Notes under the pieces: generated by a model
What the model was told of the DNA's origin: nothing
The model's database searches: none
Seen by the model: the letters and a program-made list of their open reading frames with translations, nothing else
Part shown: positions 47,652-55,739 of the stretch, piece by piece
Numbering within the stretch: the stretch's first letter is position 1
Layout of the letters: each line of letters begins with the position of its first letter
Translations under genes and position numbers: made by a program
Assembly: GCA_041920505.1 (NCBI GenBank)
Contig: JBHGXV010000019.1
Span: forward strand, 1-56,501
Source of the DNA: JBHGXV01 sp041920505
GTDB lineage: Bacteria; Bacillota; Bacilli; Brevibacillales; Brevibacillaceae
Reading direction: 5' to 3'
DNA length: 56,501 bases

Positions 47652-49958
47652 TTACAACATCGGATGCTCGTGTTTTGCCTTCAGTCTTCTCCAGCGGAAT
47701 TCGACTTCTTCTTCAAACTCTTTCACAATGTCGGCGTATTCCGGCTGCAGCAGGTGCTTGGTTTTGCCCAGCAGCTTGAGCCATTCGGTCACCGGCACGC
47801 GTTTGCCTTTTTCCTCCGGATCGTACGTGATCGTGGTGATGCCGTTCTCCACTTCGTACAACGGGAAGAAGCAACTGTTGACGGCGGCACCGACGATCAC
47901 TTCGCCCATGTCGTCCGGCGTCTTCCAGTTGAGCGGACAGGTGATGAGGATTTTTCCGTACACCATGCCGACGTTTTGCGCATACCATTGCGCTTTGGCC
48001 GCTTTTTTCAGCAGATCTTGCGGGAACGCCTCGGTTCCGGTGAAGACGTACGGGATGTTGGTCGCCGCCATGATCTGCGGCGTGTCCTTGTGGTGGAACG
48101 ACTTCCCGCGCTGTCCCTTGCCCACGTTGGACGTGGAGGTCATGTGCCCGATCGGCGTCGAGTAGGACATCTGGCTGCCCGTATTCATGTAGCCTTCGTT
48201 GTCGTATTCCAGAATGATCATCTTGTGGTTGCGCAGGGCCGTACCGATGGACGGACCCATCCCGATGTCCATGCCGCCGTCACCGGTAACCATGACGAAC
48301 GTGAAGTCTTCCGGCAGGTCGATCTCGCCGCGCCGCTTCAGCTCGTGGAACGCCTCCACGACGCCGGACAACGTGGGCGCGCCGTTCTGGAACAGGTTGT
48401 GGATGTAGGTTTGTTTATGCGAGCTGTACGGATACCCGGTGGTGACGACCATCGCGCACCCGGTGTGGAACAGGGCGACAATGTCTCCTTCGATCCCCTT
48501 GAAGAACAGCTCCAGTCCCGGGAAGATCCCGCAGCCCGGACATGCGCCATGGCCGGAGGCGATGCGTTTCGGCTTGCCGGTCAACGCGCGCAGCGGCGGA
48601 ATTTTCACGTCCAGCTTGCCGGTTTCTTCGTTCGGCTTGACCGTGATCAGGCCGGTTTTGAACGCGCTGCCGTACAGCGGCTGAAGCACCCGTTTCGGCT
48701 TGACGTCCGGGTTGCCCGGCGTGTGGCCGTAGTAGTCAAACGGCACGTCCGCATAGCCTTTTTCCGCCGCGTCCAGCGCCAGACGGAAGAACGCTTCCGC
48801 ATCGTCGGCGTAGAAGTCTTTTCCGCCCACCCCGAACACGCGGCTGAGCACGATCGTTTTGTTTTCCTTGTCGTCCTGCAGGGCGGACTTGACCTCGTGC
48901 GTCAGGTTGGCGCCGTGGCCGCCGTAGGAGTCCGCGCGTTCGCCCACCAGGAGGGCCTTGACGTTTTTCAGCGCTTCGCGGATTTCCTTCGCCGGGAACG
49001 GACGGATGATGTTCGGGCTGATCACCCCTGCCTTGATGCCCTGGGCACGCAGTTTGTCCGCGACGTCCTTCGCCGTTTCGGCGGCGGAGTTCAGCAGGAA
49101 CACGGCCACTTCGGCGTCCTCCATCCGGTACAGGTCGAGCACCGGGTACTCGCGGCCGGACAGTTCCTTGTACGCGGCGGCGATCTCCTTGAAGATTTCG
49201 CCCGCGCGGTACATCGCCAGCGATTGCTGGTAGTTGTTGTTGATCAGGTCCGGATCGTTCATGTACGGACCGATGGTCACCGGGTTGGCCGGATCAAGCG
49301 CATGCGGGAAGTCGGTCGGACGCGGACCGACGAATGCTTGCACAACCTCTCTGTCCTTGAAGTAGGAAACGCGCCGCTTCTGGTGCGAGGTGAAGAACCC
49401 GTCGTACGCCACCAGCACCGGCAGTCGGACATCCTTGTGTTCCGCCAGTTTGAGCGCCATGATGTTCATGTCGTACACGGCCTGCGGCGTGCGGGCCAAG
49501 AGAATCGGCCAGCCGATATTCAAGCCATAGTACAAATCGGAGTGGTCGCCGCGAATGTCAAGCGGACCGGAGACAGCGCGGGTCACCAGGTTCATCACCA
49601 TCGGGAAACGGGTGCCGGACTGCACCGGCAACTGCTCCAGCATGTAAAGAAACCCGTTGGCGCTGGTCGCGTTGAACACGCGCGCCCCGGCAGCCGCCGC
49701 CCCGTAGCAAATCCCCGCCGAACCGTGTTCGCCGTCCGCCGGAATGAGCACGATGTCGTGCTGGCCCCGGGCCTTCATTTGATCGAGGAATTGCGCCACC
49801 TCGGTCGACGGCGTGATCGGGAAATACCCCATGATGTGATAGTTGATTTGCGCTGCCGCCATGGCCGCCATTTCGTTTCCGGATTCAAAGGTCAGGACCT
49901 GTTCCGGACGGTTGCGCTCCTTGGAGTTTTCCACTTCTTTTTCCAGATTGATCGCCAT
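47652..49958 (-). CDS. 2-oxoacid:ferredoxin oxidoreductase, fused alpha-beta chain (probable pyruvate synthase)
   Basis: 768 aa. Residues 1-about 400 form the alpha part (GYFPITPSTEVAQFL, ATSANGFLYMLEQLP, VSGPLDIRGDHSD, then a transketolase-C-like domain with VGERADSYGGHG). Residues from about 470 form the TPP-binding beta part with GHGACPGCGIFPG, TGDGGMDIGMG and DNEGYMNTGSQMS. In most organisms these are two proteins. The enzyme oxidises a 2-oxoacid with CoA to acyl-CoA, CO2 and reduced ferredoxin. Pyruvate is the likeliest substrate but this is not proven. The alpha-chain TSANGF differs from the usual TTSGPG. Confidence 0.85.
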   Translation of the reverse strand: MAINLEKEVENSKERNRPEQVLTFESGNEMAAMAAAQINYHIMGYFPITPSTEVAQFLDQMKARGQHDIVLIPADGEHGSAGICYGAAAAGARVFNATSANGFLYMLEQLPVQSGTRFPMVMNLVTRAVSGPLDIRGDHSDLYYGLNIGWPILLARTPQAVYDMNIMALKLAEHKDVRLPVLVAYDGFFTSHQKRRVSYFKDREVVQAFVGPRPTDFPHALDPANPVTIGPYMNDPDLINNNYQQSLAMYRAGEIFKEIAAAYKELSGREYPVLDLYRMEDAEVAVFLLNSAAETAKDVADKLRAQGIKAGVISPNIIRPFPAKEIREALKNVKALLVGERADSYGGHGANLTHEVKSALQDDKENKTIVLSRVFGVGGKDFYADDAEAFFRLALDAAEKGYADVPFDYYGHTPGNPDVKPKRVLQPLYGSAFKTGLITVKPNEETGKLDVKIPPLRALTGKPKRIASGHGACPGCGIFPGLELFFKGIEGDIVALFHTGCAMVVTTGYPYSSHKQTYIHNLFQNGAPTLSGVVEAFHELKRRGEIDLPEDFTFVMVTGDGGMDIGMGPSIGTALRNHKMIILEYDNEGYMNTGSQMSYSTPIGHMTSTSNVGKGQRGKSFHHKDTPQIMAATNIPYVFTGTEAFPQDLLKKAAKAQWYAQNVGMVYGKILITCPLNWKTPDDMGEVIVGAAVNSCFFPLYEVENGITTITYDPEEKGKRVPVTEWLKLLGKTKHLLQPEYADIVKEFEEEVEFRWRRLKAKHEHPML

Positions 49959-49976
49959 GATTGAATCCCCCCGTTC

Positions 49977-50981
49977 TTAGTTGGCCGCCAATGCCCATTT
50001 TTGTTTGACCTGATGCTGTTCGGCGTAGCCGATTTCCTCGCGCATCGCCTTCAACGATTCGGTCGGGCACGCTTCGACGCACTTCAGACAGCCTTTGCAG
50101 TATTGATAGTCGATGCCTCTTAAAAACATTTGCGGTCTGCCTTTCTTGTCCGTCCCCTCTTCCCAGACGAAGCAGTAATCCGGACACACCGTGTCGCATG
50201 CCGCACAATGGATACAGGTGTTGACGTCAAACGACGGCAAAAACCCCTGGCGCGAACCGCTTAAATCCTTCAGGATGCTGTTCCCCGGGTTGATAATCGT
50301 CCCCCCGATCGGCTGCGTCTCGTATCCGTACATCGGCAACGGCCGGACAAACTCTTTGCCCTTCGCCCCTTCCGGCACTTCGTAGGTTTTGAACCGCACC
50401 TCGTTGTACCCGCGATCAAACGTGCGCAGGTTGGGTTCGACCAGATGCGGGTATTTTTTCTCAAACGTTTTGCGGATTACGTCGCGCATCGACTCCGGAT
50501 CGAGGAAATCACAGATGCGGAACAAGGCCCCGAGCATGGCCGTGTTCACTTTCGTCTTCTCCTCGACGGCGATGCCGAGCGCATCGACGATGGCCAGGGT
50601 GCCGTACTCCAGCTTCAGGTCTTTGCGCACTTCGTCAAAATCTCGCGTCGTGTTGACCAGCACGATCCCATCCGGATCCAGTCCGCTGACGACGTCCACT
50701 GTTTTGTACAGCGCTTCGTGGAACACGCCGACCACGTGCGGACGCTCGATCGGACTGTGCGCGCGAATCTCCACGTCCGGATCGCAGAACCGGATAAACG
50801 CTTTCACCGGAGAGCCTTTTTTCTCCGAACCGTACGAGGAAAAGTTGGAACCGTTCAGCCCGAGCCCGAGCACACCCGCTTCCGCCAACATTTTACCGGC
50901 CAGGTTGGCTCCGAGACCGCCAATGGACTCCAGGCGGATCTCAAAGAAGCCCAATTCGTTTTTCTTAGGTAATTTGGACAT
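49977..50981 (-). CDS. 2-oxoacid:ferredoxin oxidoreductase, fused gamma-delta chain
   Basis: 334 aa. The gamma part (1-about 185) begins FFEIRLESIGGLGANLAGKM and carries the CoA/pyrophosphate-binding Rossmann-like fold. The delta part (about 240-320) is a 2[4Fe-4S] ferredoxin with CIHCAACDTVCPDYC and CKGCLKCVEACPTES. Start MSKLPKKNE is chosen for GGGGAGAGG upstream; a longer frame has no such site. Operon with the alpha-beta gene, 18 bases apart. A Crp/Fnr-type site lies 119 bp upstream. Confidence 0.88.
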   Translation of the reverse strand: MSKLPKKNELGFFEIRLESIGGLGANLAGKMLAEAGVLGLGLNGSNFSSYGSEKKGSPVKAFIRFCDPDVEIRAHSPIERPHVVGVFHEALYKTVDVVSGLDPDGIVLVNTTRDFDEVRKDLKLEYGTLAIVDALGIAVEEKTKVNTAMLGALFRICDFLDPESMRDVIRKTFEKKYPHLVEPNLRTFDRGYNEVRFKTYEVPEGAKGKEFVRPLPMYGYETQPIGGTIINPGNSILKDLSGSRQGFLPSFDVNTCIHCAACDTVCPDYCFVWEEGTDKKGRPQMFLRGIDYQYCKGCLKCVEACPTESLKAMREEIGYAEQHQVKQKWALAAN

Positions 50982-51225
50982 GTTCGACCTCTCCCCAGTA
51001 ATGATGGTAAACAAACTGTTCAGACGTGCGGTTGCGTTCCCTGAACAAGTATCGCTAGTTTATACATACACAAGGATAACAAAAATCAGTACAGGAGGAT
51101 GTGATGTACCTCACACCCTTGATGTCATGCGGTTTTCCTGTTTCAACCCTATGTGCCAGTTGCACTATAACAGTTAGTGAAACAGCGAAATGTGCGCTAT
51201 TACAGTTTTGCAAAAAGTCACAAAA
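50982..51225. promoter_or_regulatory. Promoter region of the 2-oxoacid:ferredoxin oxidoreductase operon
   Basis: No gene here. On the minus strand a TATAGT-like -10 (around 51174) and a second possible -10, TATAAA near 51064-51059, flank the Crp/Fnr box at 51100-51115. The downstream candidate would place the box at an activating distance of roughly 40-55 bases. A good ribosome site GGGGAGAGG closes the region. Confidence 0.4.
51100..51115. promoter_or_regulatory. Perfect Crp/Fnr-type box TGTGA-N6-TCACA upstream of the ferredoxin oxidoreductase
   Basis: TGTGATGTACCTCACA is identical to the Bacillus Fnr consensus (TGTGA-N6-TCACA). It precedes an oxygen-sensitive fermentative enzyme, fitting anaerobic activation. 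Other Crp-family proteins with the same box could act instead. Confidence 0.6.
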
Positions 51226-51257
51226 AAAAGGCCCGGCACCCACGGCCGAGCCTGTCT
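51226..51257 (-). terminator. Terminator of the PfpI-family gene
   Basis: On the minus strand GGC.CGGC and GCCG.GCC pair, followed by eight T, just after the stop. Confidence 0.75.
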
Positions 51258-51282
51258 GTTGAACCATATATGAGTCGCGGTT

Positions 51283-51834
51283 TTATCGCAGCAATTTGAA
51301 AAACTCGCGCATGAATCCGGGCAGGTCGGGCCACGCGTGCGCCGACACCAGCCGGTCGTGGACATGCAACGTCTCCGTGCGGTAAACCGCACCGCACGCC
51401 TCCACGTCGGGGCGGCATGCCTGATACGCCGTCAGCTCTTTTCCGGCCAGGTACTCCTTCACCAGCGCCAGCACCTGCGAACCGTGGCAGATCACGGCGA
51501 CCGGCTTGTTTGCCGCGAAAAAGTGGGCGACGATCGGTTTGAGGTGCTCGTTTAAGCGGATGTACTCGGGGGCACGTCCGCCGGGGATGATCAGCCCATC
51601 GTACTCCTCCGGATTGACGTCGACAAACGCGACATGGGATTCCAGCCGGTAGGCCGGCTTTTCCGTGTAGGTCTCGCTGTGAGGTTCGAAGTCATGACAA
51701 ACGGTGTGCAACGTCTTTCGCGTCGGCGAGGCGATGACCGCTTCAAAGCCTTCCTCCAGGCAGCGGTAATACGGGTAAAACACTTCCAGCGCTTCCACGG
51801 CATCACCTGTGACGATCAACACTTTTTTGCTCAT
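51283..51834 (-). CDS. DJ-1/PfpI-family protein
   Basis: 183 aa. The nucleophile elbow is VAVICHGSQVL (Cys), with the upstream glutamate in the N-terminal half (the ALEVFYPYYR strand region). GLIIPGGRAPEYIR is typical of the family. Members include YraA/PfpI-like general stress proteins with chaperone, deglycase-like or protease activity; the exact function is not deducible. ATG with AGGGAGG upstream. Monocistronic with its own terminator. Confidence 0.85.
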   Translation of the reverse strand: MSKKVLIVTGDAVEALEVFYPYYRCLEEGFEAVIASPTRKTLHTVCHDFEPHSETYTEKPAYRLESHVAFVDVNPEEYDGLIIPGGRAPEYIRLNEHLKPIVAHFFAANKPVAVICHGSQVLALVKEYLAGKELTAYQACRPDVEACGAVYRTETLHVHDRLVSAHAWPDLPGFMREFFKLLR

Positions 51835-51972
51835 GACACAGCCTCCCTTATCGGTTTGGTGAGGTGTCCACCTCTTTCCTCCGTCATTTTATGAGGGAAG
51901 ATTGTGAATTATTAACTATGGTAGAAAATAAAATTAATTTAGTATAGAACTTAAATGCATATGGAGGTGGCT

Positions 51973-53475
51973 TTAAACAGGTACTTCTTCACTTTTTTCA
52001 AAAGGGATTAATGAAATAATAGGGTCTAATATTTCTTTTACTTTTTCTGGATATGCCTGACACCAAACATTAAGAAATGCACTTCTGACTATGGTTTCTG
52101 GAATTAATCCAAGCCTTTTTCCAACGGCTGAATACAATAAATGTCCATCTCGATTTAATCTTCTAACCTCCTTCAAGGTTTCTGATATTTTCTCATGATC
52201 TTCGTACTTTTTATGTAGAGATACAGCAAGAATTCCACTAACTTGATCTATTACATCAAGTACACTATCAAAGATAAAAGTTTCTGGCATTTCGCCTGGG
52301 AGTCTGAAAACTCTATCTAATACAGAATCTTTTTGCTTTGAATCTCCGTCAATATAGCAAACAGAAGGATATTTACTACTTGGATCCAAATTATGAAATT
52401 TATTTACGTTTACAGCAGTACCATCTCCTGCCATAGGATGTACCTCAATAGTATCAATAGCAATGCCTCCATATGAGTTGAGTACAGCTTTTACCCACTC
52501 AGCAGAGAATACGTCCTCAGTAAAGATAACAAGTTTTGCTTCTATCTGCCCTGTAATTGCCCTTAAAGAATGTATATCTAATTTTCCTTGGATTGTTTTT
52601 CCGTTAATTGCTGCCCAAATTGCTTGCGAAGGCAAGGGAATTAATGCGTCATTTGAATGGGTAGTAAATATAATTTGTGCTTTTTTTCTATCAGCGACGT
52701 CAATCAAATACTCTACCATTCTAATAGTGGCAACAGGGTGCAAGCCGTTCTCGATTTCTTCAATAAGTATTAGGGAATTTTCGGGTAGCGACTCGATCCT
52801 CATTACCATACGGATAATACTGGACTCTCCTGCTCCAAAGTGAAATTCTGAATACTGGACTCCATCACTTGTAGTTCCTGTCAGAAGAGACAATCTACCG
52901 TTTTCGTCAATCTTCACGTAATTATAATCAGAAATATCTTTACCTAATATTTTTTCGACAGCAGATGTTATATGACGATCAATATGAATGATATTTGCTG
53001 AATCAACTTTAAAGGAGCTTGTTGTATATCTTAGCAACTCAATTCTTTCAACGGCTGGAACTGTCCTAGAGACACCGAATGTAGCGACTTCTCTACGGAG
53101 TGCATCACGTGACCACTTTATATTACCGAAAGTAGCGGTTCTTCTGACGATATCATTTTTATTTACAGTTCTATCTAACAACTCATATTCGATTTTCCAA
53201 TGACGCATGCTTTGATCAAGCTGATTACTACGTGCAAAGAATTATCTCGGTTTTACTTCTCTATAAATACAGCCTGCAGCACCAAGTATTGTGGTTTTAC
53301 CGCCACCATTAGGACCAATCAATGCTGTTACAGGAAAATCAAATTTTATTACTTGATTTTCAAACCCTCTGACCTTTGTAAGATAAATTTTGTTAAGATA
53401 TTTTCCATAACTTTGGTTGGATACCTTTTCTAATAACTTTCTAATTTGGGATTCTCGGATTTCGCTTTGATACAT
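51973..53475 (-). pseudogene. OLD-family ATPase-nuclease, interrupted by an in-frame TAA
   Basis: Start MYQSEIRE (53475) behind AAAGGAG. Walker A ALIGPNGGGKTT is close to the N-terminus. The frame then meets TAA at 53242-53244 after YREVKPR. The very same frame continues (FFARSNQLDQS, MRHWKIEYELLDR) through the ABC-signature-like region, Walker B LILIEEIENGLHP, His-switch TTHSN, and a TOPRIM domain with VIFTEDVFSA...CYIDGDSK. So a single C-to-T change (CAA to TAA) explains the break. OLD proteins act in phage defence, alone or in Gabija-type systems. Readthrough or translation of the C-terminal part from 53208 is possible but the Walker A would then be lost. Confidence 0.85.
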
Positions 53476-53523
53476 AATGTATTCTCCTTTGATATGTAAT
53501 TCAGATAGACAAATCCAAATCAA

Positions 53524-53650
53524 ATTTTATCATAGATGAGACGATTGCGAAAATCCTTCATGAACAAATATAAAGGAAACTAATCCAGTATGGGGCTTAA
53601 CTGCCCCACGTCAAACACTATTAAATCCTCGATTTTACTCCAACCATTGT
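53524..53650. other. AT-rich non-coding stretch
   Basis: Between the OLD-family gene and a small broken frame. It contains an inverted repeat GGGGC/GCCCC around 53592-53606 and no open frame with a credible ribosome site. Confidence 0.4.
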
Positions 53651-53798
53651 TAAGACATAAAATTGCAAGAGTAAGTGTATTCACCAATTTCATTATCATC
53701 AGAAAGATTTTTCCATACAGTGACTATGTCACTGATTGATGAGATTGTTAACAATAGTGAAACAATTGTCTTTAGGGTTTTTTAGCCCAACGCTTCAC
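53651..53798 (-). pseudogene. Small exported or membrane peptide gene, frameshifted in an A-run
   Basis: GTG start after AGGAGG gives MKRWAKKP then TAA. If one A is added to the run of six A, the frame reads MKRWAKK-TLKTIVSLLLTISS and continues to 53651 (VWKNLSDDNEIGEYTYS). This looks like a basic signal or membrane anchor followed by a polar part. Frameshift decay, transcriptional slippage or a sequencing error are the options. Not recognised. Confidence 0.4.
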
Positions 53799-53851
53799 AA
53801 TATTTCCTCCTAATCGTTTTTCATAAATTCTATCCCTGTTAACTTAATCGT

Positions 53852-54283
53852 TTAATTCATCCTCTTCTCAGTAATTTGAAGGTTTAACTCTTTAAAGTAT
53901 GCAATAAGTTTTTCTGCTTCTTCTTTAAATCCAGTTGAATAATGAACTGTCTTCCCATTTATATCTGTATAATTAAAACTTAAGCTTTTAAACCCACCTC
54001 TTTGCCCAACATATTTTACGATATTTCTGGCAATTTTGTATTCTTCCAACTTGTCTTTTCTTCGTTCTTCTACTTCCTTAAGATATTCTTCGTCGATAAT
54101 TTCAAGAGAGGACCATAACACATCCAATGACCCTATTCCCGGAAAATGCACACCAATAAAATTATCATTAGCTCGTGACCACATACCGTAATTACCAATT
54201 GTATAACCTTCTGATCCAGCGACTAATCCCTTCAAATATTGAGTTAAATCTACTTTCAGTCTTACTTTTACTCTATCTTTCAA
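53852..54283 (-). CDS. 143-aa protein of unknown function in the AT-rich island
   Basis: TTG start six bases after GGAGGGG. The product has two parts: 1-75 (VRLKVDLTQYLKGLVAGSEG, GIGSLDVLWSSLEIIDEEYL), resembling small proteins common in mobile elements, and a charged helix (KEVEERRKDKLEEYKIARN) with a C-terminal beta segment. No catalytic motif. It lies between a broken frame and the OLD gene in the same direction, so it may be an accessory or immunity-like factor, but there is no evidence for function. Confidence 0.55.
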   Translation of the reverse strand: MKDRVKVRLKVDLTQYLKGLVAGSEGYTIGNYGMWSRANDNFIGVHFPGIGSLDVLWSSLEIIDEEYLKEVEERRKDKLEEYKIARNIVKYVGQRGGFKSLSFNYTDINGKTVHYSTGFKEEAEKLIAYFKELNLQITEKRMN

Positions 54284-54307
54284 ACGGAACCCCTCCGATT
54301 TAATCTT

Positions 54308-54641
54308 CTACCTTCCCTTGAACCACTCAACTTCCGAACGAATGTTTGTGGGATCAAATATTAGAAAAGCTCCATACTGATAATTCAAGTTATTACATTT
54401 AGTAGGGTCTGTGTACGCTATTAGTTTATAATAAATATTCTTCCCCATCAATATCCACTATATTTCCGATTCCTAGAAATTTTTTAATTTCATCCTGTAA
54501 TACACATATTGTTTTTCTTTTATCATCATTCAAACATTTCTATTAAAACTCACATCAACATCATAAAAGGAACCAATCTCCCATTGTAAGTATGTACTTT
54601 CGAAATAAGATGAATGGAAATTTCGATACAAACCTCATCAT
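54308..54641 (-). pseudogene. Remnant of a small protein gene with two frameshifts
   Basis: Three protein-like pieces follow each other in different frames on the minus strand: LYRNFHSSYFESTYLQWEIG and SFYDVDVSFNRN, then CLNDDKRKTICVLQDEIKKF and LGIGNIVDIDGEEY, then YYKLIAYTDPTKCNNLNYQY and GAFLIFDPTNIRSEVEW. Joined they make a protein of about 110 residues whose stop sits before the ribosome site of the next gene. A GGGAGGG site precedes the first ATGs (54641). Size and acidic, aromatic composition recall immunity proteins of toxin systems, but this is only an impression. Confidence 0.45.
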
Positions 54642-54753
54642 TCCCTCCCTTTTTCCAAAAAGGACAGACTAATTAAAACAATTCTCCCAATGATTTTGAT
54701 TGTTGCCATTCACTATAACTACTCCAATCCGGACATTCATTTTTACAAAAATA

Positions 54754-54785
54754 AAAACTCCAGATCGCCTGGAGTTGAAAGATAG
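54754..54785 (-). terminator. Terminator of the tRNA operon
   Basis: AACTCCAG / CTGGAGTT with a 5-nt loop, then TTTATTTTT on the minus strand, right after tRNA-Leu. Confidence 0.8.
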
Positions 54786-54789
54786 TTTA

Positions 54790-54877
54790 TGGTGCGGTCG
54801 AGAGGACTTGAACCTCCACGGTGTTGCCACCACTAGAACCTGAATCTAGCGCGTCTGCCAATTCCGCCACGACCGCA
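54790..54877 (-). tRNA. tRNA-Leu (anticodon CAG)
   Basis: 88 nt with encoded CCA. Acceptor TGCGGTC / GACCGCA, anticodon stem CTAGA/TCTAG around TTCAGGT, giving anticodon CAG. It has a long variable arm (TGGTGGCAACACC) as in class II tRNAs, and T arm GGTTCAAGTCC. Second gene of a two-tRNA unit. Confidence 0.95.
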
Positions 54878-54897
54878 CATTGGTATGAAAAAGTTGC

Positions 54898-54990
54898 TGG
54901 CGGATGGGGTGGGATTTGAACCCACGAGACGAGTTATCCCCGCCTACACGATTTCCAATCGTGCTCCTTCGGCCGCTCGGACACCCATCC
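54898..54990 (-). tRNA. tRNA-Ser (anticodon GGA)
   Basis: 93 nt with encoded CCA. Acceptor GGATGGG with CCCATCC, anticodon stem CACGA/TCGTG around TTGGAAA, giving anticodon GGA. A long variable arm and T arm GGGTTCAAATCCC are present. Lies 20 bp upstream of tRNA-Leu on the same strand. Confidence 0.95.
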
Positions 54991-55024
54991 ATCTCGCACA
55001 TTCCATACGGGAACAACGAGATTA

Positions 55025-55053
55025 AGTTTACTATGAGTGAACAAAAAAGGCAA
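55025..55053 (-). promoter_or_regulatory. Promoter of the tRNA-Ser/tRNA-Leu unit
   Basis: On the minus strand TTGCCT, 17 bases, TAAACT, ending 35 bp before the mature tRNA-Ser. Confidence 0.55.
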
Positions 55054-55144
55054 GAGTTTTTTCTGTCCGGACGCACCTTCCCCCCTCCCCCCTCATGATC
55101 CCGTCCCGCTCTGGAAATCCTAGGGGATGAAAGGAGGCGCAAGT

Positions 55145-55276
55145 ATGGATCCGAACCGCTATCCGGAGCCATCGGACATGTTGCTCGGCGATTTGTACGA
55201 ACTGTACTTCCCCCCGCGCGACGAGGAATGGTACGACGAGTTGGCCGAATGGACCCAACTGTACGACCCGAAGTGA
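55145..55276 (+). CDS. 43-aa acidic protein of unknown function
   Basis: Very good ribosome site AAAGGAGG seven bases before ATG. The peptide is acidic and aromatic (YPEPSDMLLGDLYELYFPPR, DEEWYDELAEWTQLYDPK). No membrane segment or cysteine. Not recognised. It sits alone between the tRNAs and the HesB-like gene. Confidence 0.6.
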   Translation: MDPNRYPEPSDMLLGDLYELYFPPRDEEWYDELAEWTQLYDPK

Positions 55277-55389
55277 GGCCCCACCGCGTGCGCTCGCCTT
55301 TGGACACGTTCATGCCCAAACAGGCGTTGCATTGGTGAAACGTTCTCTGGTAAGATGGGGAAAACCGCCAACGTGAGGAGAATGCCCCG

Positions 55390-55692
55390 ATGAATTGTAA
55401 AATCACCCGCAACGCCGCAAAAAAACTGTCCGAGGTGCTCGCCCAGGAGGAGGACAAGGAATTGAAACTTCGCGTCTATGTCGCCCACAAGCACGGCGAC
55501 CACGCCCACTACGGTCTTGCGCTGGACAAGCCGACCGATGACGACGTGGTCGTCTCCACCGACAAGGATATTGACGTGATTCTGGAAAAAGACGAGGCGC
55601 TCCTCGACGGGGTGGTCATCGACTACCTGTACACGCCGCAGGAGGGCTATGTGGTCACCAACCCGAGCAAAGGCAATCACGGCGACCATTAA
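55390..55692 (+). CDS. HesB/IscA-like protein lacking the iron-sulfur cysteines
   Basis: 100 aa, GGAG nine bases before ATG. The pattern ITRNAAKKLSEVLAQEEDKELKLRVYV, YGLALDKPTDDDVV, GVVIDYLYTPQEGYVVTNP follows the HesB-like fold (A-type carriers). The three cysteines of IscA/HesB are absent; only Cys3 is present. The C-terminus GNHGDH and the HKHGDHAHYG loop are rich in His. So it is probably not a standard Fe-S carrier. Similar Cys-less HesB-like proteins occur in Bacilli (YqkB/YneR group). Confidence 0.65.
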   Translation: MNCKITRNAAKKLSEVLAQEEDKELKLRVYVAHKHGDHAHYGLALDKPTDDDVVVSTDKDIDVILEKDEALLDGVVIDYLYTPQEGYVVTNPSKGNHGDH

Positions 55693-55704
55693 GCAACCCC
55701 CGAT

Positions 55705-55739
55705 CAAGCGCGGAAGCAACTCCCGCGCTTGGTTTTTTT
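55705..55739. terminator. Bidirectional terminator between the HesB-like and helicase genes
   Basis: Arms CAAGCGCGG and CCGCGCTTG with a 9-nt loop, then seven T on the plus strand, between converging genes. Confidence 0.8.

Larger units (their letters stand above)
51840..54785. mobile_element. AT-rich genomic island next to tRNA-Leu
   Basis: Composition drops sharply from the GC-rich host level to about one third GC from about 51,900 to about 54,780, then returns. The segment carries an OLD-type defence gene and several small or broken genes, and abuts the 3' end of a tRNA pair. This suggests a horizontally acquired island. No integrase, transposase, terminal repeats or duplicated tRNA 3' end was found, so the mechanism of entry is unknown. 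Confidence 0.65.

Noticed and set aside
51840..54790. Attachment-site duplication of the tRNA-Leu 3' end at the far side of the island
   Set aside because: I looked for a copy of the tRNA 3' sequence near 51,840-51,980 and found none; no integrase gene either.
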